In this document: in pieces, positions 38,698 to 49,117 of the stretch | Layout: each line of letters opens with the position of its first letter | Position numbering within the stretch: position 1 is the stretch's first letter | Source of the DNA: Phoenix dactylifera | Lineage: Eukaryota; Streptophyta; Magnoliopsida; Arecales; Arecaceae | Assembly: GCF_009389715.1 (NCBI RefSeq) | Contig: NC_052409.1 | Coordinates: forward strand, 1,032,001-1,096,000 | DNA length: 64,000 nt | Direction: 5' to 3' | The notes under the pieces: model-generated | The model's database searches: none | Seen by the model: only the letters and a program-made list of their open reading frames with translations | What the model was told of the DNA's origin: nothing | Program-made: the position numbers and the translations under genes

Positions 38698-41600
38698 ATG
38701 GGCATCCTTAAGTTTTCCATCATGCAGTTGTTCGGCTTTGTAGTGTTATGTGGTCTACTTGCTAGCCCTGTTTGGGCGATGACTCGCCATCGTGACTTTG
38801 TCGTAAGTTTAACTCTTATCAGTTTCACCATTAGAGGTTTTCCACAGGACATCTTTTTTTAGGTTTTTTTTTTTTAGTTTTTTCTTGATATGAGCTTATG
38901 TCTGCGTTATGATCACTAGTAGGGATGCCGATGGGCTGACTTGATTTAACGCATGAGTTTGTGATCCAAATGCCAAGATTAGAAGGCTAATAGAATTTGG
39001 ATCCTCTATGATGTGTGTTTTGCGCCATAGAGGATTGTACGGTCCTCGATTACTACCACATCAACCAATTATAGAGATGGGCGCATGATGTTGCATGCTA
39101 AATAGGACATGTTGTCGTTGGATGGTAAATAGCTGTCCATCTCTATGATTCGGTGATTTGCCTTGACATGCAAAATATGCTCGACAAGAGGCTAATGAAG
39201 GGGGGCAAGGTCTTAACAAAAGTCCTATTAGAGATACACACTCACCATGCTTTGCCTATATGGAAGGCTATGCTAGCTATAAGACCTTTACCATAACTCT
39301 GAAGGGTTGTTACCTATGCTCCATGATATAACCATACTTTATATGTTAACAGTTACGACCAATTTCGAATCCCTAGATCAGTTCCTATCAGGAAAAAAAA
39401 AACAAAATATCTATATCATTCGTATAAGTTTGAGTCAGTTTCCCATTGTGCATGATGATTACTTAATGGCTGCTGCAGATAGTAGAAGCTTCCTACACGC
39501 GCCTCGGTCACACCAAGAAAATCCTGACGGTGAACGGCCAGTTCCCGGGGCCAACCATGCATCAAAGCCCGCAAGGGCGACACCATTATCGCCAGGGTCC
39601 GCAACGATGCAGGGTATAACATCACCATCCATTGGTAAGCATCAAAATCTTTGAGCACTTGTATTTGAAACTGCTAAAGGAACTACCAATCGAGTTCCTA
39701 TATATTAATTCTCGCTACACTCTCAGGCATGGTGGGGACCAACCGAGGAACCCGTGGTCCGAACTCCGACGGGCCCGAGTACATCACACAGTGTCCAATC
39801 CAGCCCGGACACGTACACGATCTTGCTCACGTGCAGCGATTGGCATTGGGCAACGGTACATGGAGCCATTATAGTGTACCCTCGGCTCGGTACCACCTTC
39901 CCCTTCCCCAAGCCCTACAAGGACATACCCATCATTCTGGGTACGTGCATCCCCATCTCTCTCTAGTTCTTCAAGTAATATATGTAGCGTGTGACGGGCA
40001 TGCATGCATGGGTCCATGCAATATAAGTAGGTTTTAAATTTGATTCACTTACTTCATTATTCTATAAGTTATAATTGTTAACAGGAGAATGGTGGAAGGC
40101 GAACGTGAGTGAAATCATAGAAGACGCTCTCCGCACCGGCGGTGGCCCGAACTTGTCCGATGCCTTCACCATTAACGGCCAACCAGGCGATCTCTACGAC
40201 TGCTCCAAGCCAGGTAGATCGATCCCTGCGCGAATGCCCCGTTCACGGCCTGTGCGACGGCTGCAGTCTATCTTGTATACCGTTTCGTCTCGCATTCGTT
40301 TACCTCCGCGTATATGTTATATAAACAGGGACATTCAAGGCTTTGGTAGAGTATGGGAAGACCTACCTTCTCCGAGTGGTCAATGCAGTCCTCAACGATA
40401 TGCTCTTCTTCGGCGTCGCCGGACACAAGCTCACGGTGGTCGGCACCGATGCGAGCTACACCAAGCCCTTCACCACCGAGTTCATCATGATCACGCCGGG
40501 CCAGACCATGGACCTCCTCCTCGAGGCCAACCAACCAGTCGCTTGCTCCACCAGCAATCGTTACTACATGGCGGCTTCGGTCTACTCGAGCGCGGATGCC
40601 GTCCCCTTCGATAACACCACCGCCACGGCGATCATAGAGTACATCGACGCCACCGCCAATTCATCGACCGCTCCACAATTCCCCTCCCTCCCTGCCTCCA
40701 AAGACACCGACTCGGCAACCAAATTCACCGCCAAACTCCGGTCTCTGGCGAGCAAAGACCATCCGGTCGATGTCCCGCAGACCATCGATGAGCGGATCAT
40801 AATCACGACAGCCGTCAATGAGATTTTATGCCCTGATCACTCGTGCCAGGGGCCCGACGGAAACCGGCTGGCTGCTAGTCTTAACAACATAAGCTTTGTT
40901 CCCCCACGGATCGATCTCCTCGAGGCCTACTACCGGCATATCCACGGGGTATATGGGACAGGGTTTCCGAGAGAGCCGCCATTCCACTTCAACTTCACCG
41001 GCGATAACTTGCCCAAGAGCTTGTTGTTTCCGAGGACTGCGACGGAGGTCAGGGTCTTGGAGTACAACACTAGCGTGGAGATGGTGCTCCAGGGGACCAA
41101 CCTTTTGGCAGCGGAGAGCCATCCCATTCACTTGCATGGCTGCAGCTTCTACGTAGTGGGAAGGGGGTTCGGAAATTTTGACAAGGACAAGGACCCCCCG
41201 TTGGAGAACACGGTTGCAGTGCCGAAGAGCGGGTGGGCGGCTATCAGGTTCAGGGCTACAAACCCATGCAGGTGGACTTGGTTCCTTTTCTTGACCCTTT
41301 TTTTTCTTTTTCTTTTGGTTTTTTGATGATCGTCCCGGGTTAAGTAGAGTCTCCGGATTTATTATTGATTTTATCATGATTTGATGAAAGGATATTGTTT
41401 TATAAGGCTTAATTTCTCGATTTTTGATATTTAATTGATGTTTCCTTCCAATGTTATTTTTGGAGATTTTTTCCCAAACTTTTTTTAAAAAAAAATCCTA
41501 GATAAAGATTTGAAAATAATTTTCTGTGCTCTTGGTGCATATTTATTTATTCACTTTGAATACATTTGTTCGGGTGTGTGGTTCATGCACTGCCACTTGG

Positions 41601-41704
41601 AACACCATTTCAGCTGGGGAATGAAGACTGCGTTCATAGTGAAGAATGGAGCGAGCCCACAAGCTCGGTTGCTGCCTCCACCTCCAAATACGCCTCCTTG
41701 TTAG
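38698..41704 (+). pseudogene. Laccase (multicopper oxidase), broken
   Basis: Plant laccases are secreted copper enzymes that oxidise monolignols and other phenolics. Six exon-like blocks are seen: 38698-38802 (signal peptide), 39479-39634, 39727-39940, 40085-40213, 40329-41271 and about 41570-41704. Blocks 1, 4 and 5 read cleanly, and [50 protein letters not shown] and [15 protein letters not shown] are all typical. Damage: the frame slips near 39560-39566 in block 2; seven extra bases (39761-39767) shift block 3 after NPWS; about a dozen residues around the copper motif WWHAH are missing from block 3 before SDWHWATVHGAI; and the last block follows ttcgg, not AG, so the final acceptor is gone. 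Codon use in block 5 is still GC-rich and intact over 310 codons, so the loss looks recent. Sequencing errors could explain single shifts, but not the missing copper motif. Confidence 0.85.
39056..39160. mobile_element. Short hairpin element (MITE-like), copy 1
   Basis: Inverted arms CAATTATAGAGATGG (39066-39080) and CCATCTCTATGATT (39137-39150) enclose a loop with GCATGATGTTGCATGC and TAAATAGCTGTCC. It lies in intron 1 of the laccase locus. A related hairpin sits at 60829-60935. Confidence 0.45.
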
Positions 41705-42815
41705 AAGATCCAACAAAGATCATGGCTCTGGAAATATTAAACCATAGCGGCGGTGTGATTAGTCAAATTAGGTACCACAATGAAGACTGGTTTCTTCCAT
41801 ATTAGTAGAATTAGTTATCAAATAAGAGGGCAGGGACTTGAAGAAATATTTGTTTCACTGATCTTATATTATTCCATTTACTCATCATTTCAATCACAAT
41901 ATACTCGCAACTTTGTGGATCATCTCGATAGAATAGCATTCCCACCAAAAAAAAAAAAAAAACTCAATAGCTTAGCATGTTAGCTTCAAATATGAATTAC
42001 TTTTATGAACACTTGCGATTTAGCTATTAGCAGATAGATCGAAGAAGTGTCCTTTCATGAGCATACTTGTCTATTCACTGAAAAAGAAAAAGGAAAATTT
42101 GATTCCCCCACGCCAAGCATCTATTCCGTCTATTAAAATACAGATGGAATCTTCTTCACCATTGTTCGTTGGCAAATGGTGATTTGATTTCTTTTATATA
42201 TCTCCCCCCCAAAAAAAAGTGAAAAAGAACGATCCCAAATAGCCGTTGCAATTAAGTAGCCTCAGTTTGAATTTCTGGCGCCTAGAAGCAAAATTAGGTG
42301 GACTATTACCTGTCTGGTAACCAAAAGCTATCCTCGGACAAGCAGTGGAGGTTTGTTTGGATTTACAACAGCTGTACAGAATGGTGTGTTTCACCATTTG
42401 ATGATCTGATGGAAAAATTCTCGTCTTTGTAGGTTGCATGCTGTACATGTTATTGATCAATATTGCAGTCTCCCTATAATATATATATATGCTGCAAAGA
42501 TCATCCCATTCAAAAGTCAGAGAATGCTGTTGAGTTGTATATTCCCAAACACTCAAGCTCTGAAATCATCGAAAAGAAAGAAAGATGGGACGGTGGGGAA
42601 AAAAAAATTGACTAGATAGTGAATAAGATGCACCGATCCAAGGAAAGCCACCTCCATTCTCAAATATGATAAGCATACAGTGCTTGATCAACTTAACATG
42701 ATTAAATTTTGTACAAAAAAGAATCTTCAATTTTTAGCAATAGCCCGAAAGGGATTACTGTACTAAACACAAGTAGAATAGAACAATAAAACTTAAAGCT
42801 GTAGAATTGATTGTT
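41705..42815. other. Intergenic region between laccase and SEC20
   Basis: The two genes converge, so this holds the former laccase 3' UTR and the SEC20 3' UTR. It contains several A-runs and a short (AT)n near 42480. No further gene is supported. Confidence 0.5.
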
Positions 42816-45523
42816 TCAAAGTTCTTCGTAGAGATGTGGCCCTGGTATTTCTGCTAGTGGAACTGTGTTGCCATGAGCTGGTGCATGACTCAAACCATCT
42901 CCAACTGCCACTCTCTGGATTTCCACAGCCACCTCTTCCTCTACTTTTGAACCTGCCTTGATGGCTGCAAACAGCTTCCTCTGCAACTTCAGCAGCCCAA
43001 CCCGTTTCCAGACAACATACAGCACCGCAGATAAGAACATGAGAAGGCCAGTCACCAGTATCACCCTGTTTGATGGAGTATAGAAATAATGCATGTTAAC
43101 TGGAGTTTGGACTAACAGAAATCACCATCCCTCATCTCCAGTAGCCTTGCTAAAAGCTCCATCCAAGAGAAAATGTTTTTTTCTTTTAAGACAGATAGTA
43201 CAATAGCTTTCCCCCGATAGCTATGCAACCATAAGGATAGATGTTTACCTGTCAATAATATCTTGACGTTGCATTGTGGAAAGCAAGCGACGAGTGCGCA
43301 TCAGCAAAGAGCGGTGTCCTTTGTACTCGCCTTCAGCTTTCGTTAAAACACTTGTTGATTCCTCTGAAAAATACATCCACAAATGCAAAAGAAAATCTGA
43401 ATTACCTTTACAAATTTGTAATCAAGGCAGAGAATCATGCCCCATCACCAATGGGGGGATACTTATGCACAAAAATCTCATGAGGCTACAGGATTGCATT
43501 TATGTAGCGGACCTTGAGCTCAAGTCATACTCCCTCTCCTAAATTATGACTCCTCTTGGAATGAGTTTCTTTCCTTTTCATTGGTCTTTGGGAAAAGGTT
43601 TCGGAAGAGTGTTCCGATAAGAACTTCTAAATAGGTAACATAAGCCTGTTTTGAGACATTTTTAAGGGAAATTTCTACTCAAGCGATTCAGTTTCTATGT
43701 AGAAATAAAACCGAATTACTCCCTTCACCCTCCCTCCCTCTTTCTATCTAGATGATGATTCAACAAATTCACTTTATTTTTTGCATTGTACAGCGAACGA
43801 TTAAAAAAAAAAACTAATTATTAATCAAAATAAGAGTTTGAAACTTAATGTAATTAACTTCTTTTGTTTTTGTTAACCCAAGAAAAAATGGGATAGATTT
43901 ATGAGAAATCTAATTCAGTTAGCATAGGATAGATTAAGATGGGACGCAAAAAGAATCGATTGCTGAGCCGTATGAGGTAGGAAACTCTCAAGTACGGTTC
44001 TAAGGAAAGGAACCACCTATTCCGACCGGGGAGAACAGGCCATTCTACAGGGTGATTCCGAAATTGCGGAGGCTTGGTTCGATCAAGCTGCTGAGTATTA
44101 CCCAGTGAACATTACTATACGCATATGATCAACAAAAGTCGTAGGTGACTAGATATCACGGGCAGTACTATATTTTTTTCCAAATAACTTGAATAAGTAA
44201 TAATCTGGTCTATTAGCAACACTGAAAGAGAAGCTTGCACAAGTCCTCTAACTGGATCTATCTATGAAATGTCGGCAGCCATGCATTTGAGATCCACTGT
44301 AAAACATATGATGGTTCGTTTCTCTTTTTGTCATTTAAAAAAGGCCAGCCATGCATGCAGAAAGCATAAAATATCGCTGGAACCAAATTTAAGCACTAAG
44401 CTTGAGAAAAGTTACAAACAACATTGTCTTGGCAAACCATGATTACCAGTACAACAACTATCATATTATTAATAAACAGCAAAACAATAAGGGATCATAC
44501 CAAAAGTGCCCAATGTGTTTGCACTTCTTTCCACCTCCTGCGGAAAATTATGGATGAGGTAGTTATATAAAATAGATCTACCAATAAGGTAGCCATAAAT
44601 CAAGACTGACTATGATTACTCAAGTAATCACACCTGAACCATCAGTTGACGAGTCCGCCGAAGGCTCTCGGTAATGCTTTCTGCAGCAGATGTTATCCCA
44701 GCCTTTGTCCTATAAAATCAGCAAAATTAAACCACTGTAGCATGTCTCTCAGTAATAATAAGTAGGAGAGATTTATTCATAAACAGCCATTACAGAGTTC
44801 ACCCTAAGAAGATAACCAAGACATGGGCCTATAATTATTGAAAATATATAAGATCCTCGGATTCCAGCTTAGTGCAGTATTAGTCAACATCATGAAGAGA
44901 ATCAGAAGCTGCCCCTCCCTCAACTTGAGAAACTCCAGACTGTGGATGAATTAGAACCGTCACCACATTTTAGTCATTCTTCTTACATGAAAAGGAATGG
45001 GTGTTTCAATGTCTAGAAAGTTCTTCCCCATTGTCTGAGGTTTGGCTATCAAATAAAATCCTATTTCATTTCTCGTCTTTAAACAAGAACACAACGAAAG
45101 AACAACACCAACAATAATTAAAGTTTGTACCATCTAGATGAAGTTATCTACATCAGGCTGTTTCACTAAAGGACTGGTTAAAATTTTATAGCCATCAATC
45201 AATTCTGCATTAACCTTTTTTCTTATGGTCTTTCTACCCCGCCTCGTATCTTAGCAGAACCTACAACAACTCTTCTTTACCAAATATGCAAATGCCATGA
45301 ACTCAACTCATGTCACTTTATAATTAAGATGATGAACATTTTAAGAAAGAATACTTCATGAATAAATAATTCTTAGAAATCACTTGTTTTGCTAAATTTA
45401 GAAAACATACTGTAAATTACGCCGGCGGATTGTAGATTCTTCTCCACCTCCTAAAAGAAGCTCTCTCTGCAGATTTAGAATCCAATATTAGCAATGGGGC
45501 AGTTTTCTTTTTCCTTTTTTTTC

Positions 45524-45555
<32 letters not shown>

Positions 45556-46327
45556 ATGTCTGTAAGGATCATTAGTTGCTGCTGAAGCTTATGCGGATAC
45601 TTGGTATAAGGATTCACATCACATAATGAAATATAGCAACACCATAAAGGATCATTAAATTTGCCAAAGATAATGCACATAATTGTTGCGATGATTCACA
45701 TTGCAGAATGAAATTAGCAATTTAAGAACATCTAAAGAGTTCACAGTTCCCAAGTTTGAGAAGAGTCCTCACCTCCTCCTGAGCAGCTTTCCGGATGTTG
45801 TTCTTTGCTTGCAAGTTAGCATTCCTCAAACTCATATGCAAACTACAAACAAGAAACAGGGCCCACAATTGTTAGAAGGGTAAAAATTAAAAACTGGAAA
45901 AAAAAATGAACAAGTTCTGCAAAGATACTAGTTCAACTGGAGAAAGCAAAAGCAAATAAGCAGATAAAAAAAAGACATAACAAGGAAACAAGAAAGTCTA
46001 GTAAACATTAAAAGACAGGAAGAGCAAACTCATGAAGAGTTACTTCTGGTATTGTTTCTTCCATAATTCTAAAGTTGAATTTGCAGACTGTGATTCTTCA
46101 ATCGTAGGCAGCTGTTGGGAAAGAAGATCAAGCCGAAACTGCATCGATCTAAGGACCGTCAGACCATCCTGTGCAGCACCATTCAGTCTAGGAAGAGAAT
46201 TTGCTTCCTCCGTCCCCCTTCCAGACTTTCCACATCCTTCAATCGCTGTGATGCGTTCCTGGATTTGCACGACAGTCCGATCCCACTCTTTCTTCAGATT
46301 CTCGACAGCCTGCACGACCTCATCCAT
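42816..46327 (-). CDS. SEC20: SEC20-family SNARE (Qb-type), ER-Golgi retrograde transport
   Basis: Seven coding exons, 46327-46044, 45842-45773, 45466-45411, 44709-44634, 44537-44501, 43363-43249 and 43065-42816, give 888 nt (295 aa), all phases closing. It matches plant Sec20 (Arabidopsis At3g24315 as I recall it): [48 protein letters not shown], a SNARE helix ([20 protein letters not shown], then [20 protein letters not shown]) and one membrane span at about residues 214-232 ([19 protein letters not shown]). Sec20 works with Ufe1/Use1-type partners on ER membranes to receive COPI vesicles. The 63-residue tail after the span, rich in acids and ending HLYEEL, would face the lumen. It has no HDEL, unlike yeast Sec20, and is longer than I remember for Arabidopsis. 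The donor of exon 3 (CA|GTATGT) was chosen over an upstream GT because it keeps the family sequence. Confidence 0.93.
43880..44099 (+). other. ycf3: Plastid DNA insert: end of ycf3 intron 2 and start of exon 3
   Basis: Bases 43965-44000 form a group II intron domain V (GAGCCGTATGAGG, loop, CTCTCAAGTACGGTTC), followed by CGGGGAGAACAGGCC and a frame reading [20 protein letters not shown], the well-known C-terminal part of Ycf3 (photosystem I assembly). Similarity stops inside GAGTATT near 44099, short of the gene end. It is a nuclear plastid fragment (NUPT) lying in the SEC20 intron between coding exons 5 and 6, in the opposite orientation to the host gene. It is too short to act. Its left edge is estimated. 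Confidence 0.85.
45524..45555. repeat. (GT)n(GA)n microsatellite (SEC20 intron)
   Basis: About seven GT units run directly into about nine AG units, in the intron between SEC20 coding exons 2 and 3. Confidence 0.85.
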
Positions 46328-46329
46328 TC

Positions 46330-47145
46330 TGACCTGAACAAGAATAGACTAACAACAATTCATATATTAAAACAAAAATATAAAAATCAAAGAGAAAAAA
46401 ACAGAACAATGATGAAAGAGTGCTTAATGAATCTAGAAATTAAAATAATTGTTGTGTTACTTCAAATTTGCATTGTTTTTGAAACAAAATTTTTTGTACA
46501 ATGAGCGCAAGGCATGTAGACAATCTGAACAAAGAAGCAGCGCTCAACAAAGAACGTGTTCAGTCTGAATTACAGGAACCCTTATGCAGAAGCGCCACGC
46601 TCAGCGACAGAATTGGATGAATTGAAACTAATCAGAAGCCACAGAACTCCAAGCGATGGCCCATATGAACATGCTGTGCAGTTAGGAAATTCATCAAACA
46701 TGCTGAAGGCGTGATGCAATCCTAGGAAAATGACTGAGAAAGACAGAGAAAACCAGATCTGACGAGATCGAACAGGTAGATAGCAAAAATATTAGGGGCA
46801 TTTAGATTCTTCTTTGGAGGAAAATATTTCTCAAGATCAAATTGGACGGCATCTGCTAAATTTTTCATGCGATAAGAGAAAGAAGTTGTAATAGGTGAGA
46901 GCATAGACAGAGAAGAAGGGGGGGTGCCGGAATAAATCAGAGACAATAGAAAAAAGCAAGCGAAGGCATTCATTGGCCTGCGTTACCGTGTAGATCAGCG
47001 AGAGTGCGGGAAGCTCCGATTCTAATTTCGTCTCGTCCTGCGGAGCGGTAAAGAGAGAGGCTCGGAGGGATGGTTAAAAGAACGGAAACCCCAGAGTAAC
47101 CATTCGAGCTCTGCGATGAAGTCGGCGACGCTTATGAATTTTGCG
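46330..47145 (-). other. SEC20: SEC20 5' UTR exon and leader intron
   Basis: Two bases before the SEC20 ATG is an acceptor (gtcag at 46329-46333). A donor ACACG|GTAACG ends a GC-richer, ATG-poor segment at 46987. I read this as a non-coding first exon of about 150 bases (to roughly 47140) and a 650-base leader intron, a common arrangement in plant housekeeping genes. Confidence 0.55.
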
Positions 47146-47166
47146 TAGACACCCTCCCAGAACTAC

Positions 47167-47174
47167 TATTTATA
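47167..47174 (-). promoter_or_regulatory. TATA box of SEC20
   Basis: TATAAATA on the minus strand, placed about 30 bases before the proposed 5' end of the non-coding first exon. Confidence 0.5.
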
Positions 47175-47179
47175 GATAT

Positions 47180-47797
47180 GCCGTATATGCTTCACAACCC
47201 CTGCTACTTGCATGTCCATTCACATGATCAAACTAGTCATTTAAAATATAAAAAGAGATTTAAACGCCGCTGACTCCAATAATAAAAAAGGTCGAGCGAT
47301 CTACATTCAAGGAAAAAATGGTCAAAGCATAATTTTAGTTAAATTTGAACTTGATTAAATCTTAGACAAGCTTGCATGCTAGGAGGTTACGACATGTCCA
47401 TCGTTACCATACCATGTAAGTAGGTTGTTATGGCATAACTTCAAATTTATTAGGATACGATCAATAAAAGATTCAAGGCCCTAGTTATAAATAGACTCAA
47501 ATATTCTCCATGAAACACCCTAGGTACAGAATGAGGCTCATTAGCGAGATCCATATCGGTAATAAAAAGGCCTGTCATAAAAGCATTTCAATGGAGCAGA
47601 AGTAGACCCTTTCTCCACCATAATAGCACCACCTAGCTTCGCTGCATTGGATAGTAGTAGCACATATCTTCATATTTCGATCATGATAGGGATAATGATA
47701 CCAATGATAGACTTGACCTAGCCTAGCAACATTCATCCCTCATCTCCTACTGATTTGTCTCTAAAAATCTATTTTGAATAGATTTGAACTCTTAACC
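47180..47797. other. Intergenic region between SEC20 and the TRIM-like fossil
   Basis: AT-rich sequence with no coding signal, RNA gene or bounded repeat that I can support. It separates the divergent SEC20 and TH2 promoters together with the fossil element. Confidence 0.45.
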
Positions 47798-48212
47798 TGA
47801 TGAGGATGTCGGGGCTTAAACAGGAGAAGTATGTGAGGATCCGTGCGGGCGTATGTTTAGTCCCACATCGGTTATTTGCTGGATAGATTTTGGGTACTTA
47901 TACAGAATCAAGAAACCCAAATAATACCTTCGGCTAGCCATTTTGGGTGAGATCCTGAGTTGTTACAAATGGTATCAGAGCTAATCCGACCCATAGCCTA
48001 TGTGAAGTAGGAGACACTGCAGCACGGATCCACTGAGGCTGATTACGGGCCGATCGTAATGTTTGTGATTCGATTTAAATGAATTTGAACTCTTAGTCTG
48101 ACAAGAACGTAAAGGCTTAAACGGGAGGCATATGTGAGAATTCATACGGACGTGTTTTTAGCCTTACATTGATTATTTATTGGATAAATTTTAGATATTT
48201 ATATATTATACT
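47798..48212 (+). mobile_element. Small LTR-type fossil (TRIM-like): LTR, primer binding site, partial second LTR
   Basis: A repeat of about 170 bases (47798-47967, starting TGATGAGG and ending TGTTACA) is followed after two bases by TGGTATCAGAGC (47970-47981), the initiator-methionine tRNA primer site of plant LTR elements. About 120 bases further on, 48099-48212 repeats the first part of the LTR in the same direction (GGCTTAAACAGGAG versus GGCTTAAACGGGAG). The internal part is too short to encode anything, as in terminal-repeat retrotransposons in miniature. The two LTRs differ at many positions, so the insertion is old and the element is decayed. Confidence 0.7.
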
Positions 48213-48829
48213 ACGTTATCTAAGCATCTAAAGTAATGGTCCTTGATCACAAATATAAAAGCAGTACTATTCGTTACTTTTCGTCACGGTCGGAGGGCAT
48301 AAAAGTCGCGACAAAAGCGAGTGGATTTAGATCGTGGGAGACGAAATCGTCGTATTTGGCTTTAGTTCCCATTTACGCCATCCGTGACAATATAAGCTCG
48401 GGCTACCGGGTCCGTAATCTATTATTGGGGAGTTCGGGCCCACTCAACGAGACACGTCTCGCACGGAGAGAGGCGGAGTACTAAAGTTTCGTAACACTGT
48501 CCGCTGCCCATCTCCGACCCCGCGCAGCAACGGTATGAAACGTCCGGACGGGCTTAAGTTAAACTCTCCCTCGTGATCATTAGTTAAATGGATGGTCCAG
48601 ATCGGCTCGCAAGATCTCAGTTGTGGGGCAGGTTCGCCGACTCCGAGGGATATTATACCGCAGAATGGCGACAGCTACCACCGGAGCGCCAACGTCCAAC
48701 CGCCGGCCCGGTCCGATTCCGGCCTTTGTCGCCCCATCACGAGAAGACCGTGGAAAGGGCACCGGCTGCCGCCTCCACTTTCTCGCCTCCCGCCCCCCAC
48801 CACGACCGCCCCCCTCTCCACCCCACGTC

Positions 48830-48837
48830 TATAAATA
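48830..48837 (+). promoter_or_regulatory. TATA box of TH2
   Basis: TATAAATA in a C-rich promoter. Transcription would start near 48860, which makes the ATG at 48917 the first start codon in the mRNA, ahead of the TenA start at 49118. Confidence 0.65.
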
Positions 48838-48916
48838 CCCTTCTCTCTTCTCCTCACTCCTCTCCCGCAACCCGAGGACGGGGACCGGACCCCCTGTCGC
48901 CCCGCTCTTGCCGTTG

Positions 48917-49063
48917 ATGCGATCCCACACCGCCGAAACCCCCACCTCTCGCCTCCTCCCGCCCCCGATTCGGTTCTTGAATCGTGATAGCCTCGAGTGC
49001 CGCCTCCCGGAGGTTTTCCGATCGATTGTCTCGGTGAATCTGTGGGCGTCGCCTTCAAGATAG
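48917..49063 (+). CDS. Upstream ORF of TH2 resembling a mitochondrial presequence
   Basis: Forty-eight codons from the first ATG after the TATA box to a TAG at 49061-49063. The peptide is rich in R, S and L with few acids (MRSHTAETPTSRLLPPPIRF, then RSIVSVNLWASPSR), like an import presequence. It is in the same frame as the TH2 coding region: after the single TAG the frame stays open through FPESVAASDSFPSSARGA into the TenA methionine at 49118. Arabidopsis TH2 has a longer, mitochondrial form with an N-terminal extension. So this is either a real upstream ORF, a presequence cut off by a stop, or a sequence error. Confidence 0.5.
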   Translation: MRSHTAETPTSRLLPPPIRFLNRDSLECRLPEVFRSIVSVNLWASPSR

Positions 49064-49117
49064 TTTCCGGAGAGCGTGGCCGCCTCGGATTCTTTTCCTT
49101 CTTCAGCCAGAGGAGCC

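Noticed and set aside
40826-41377. 183-codon minus-strand frame
   Set aside because: It is antisense to laccase block 5, with no family resemblance.
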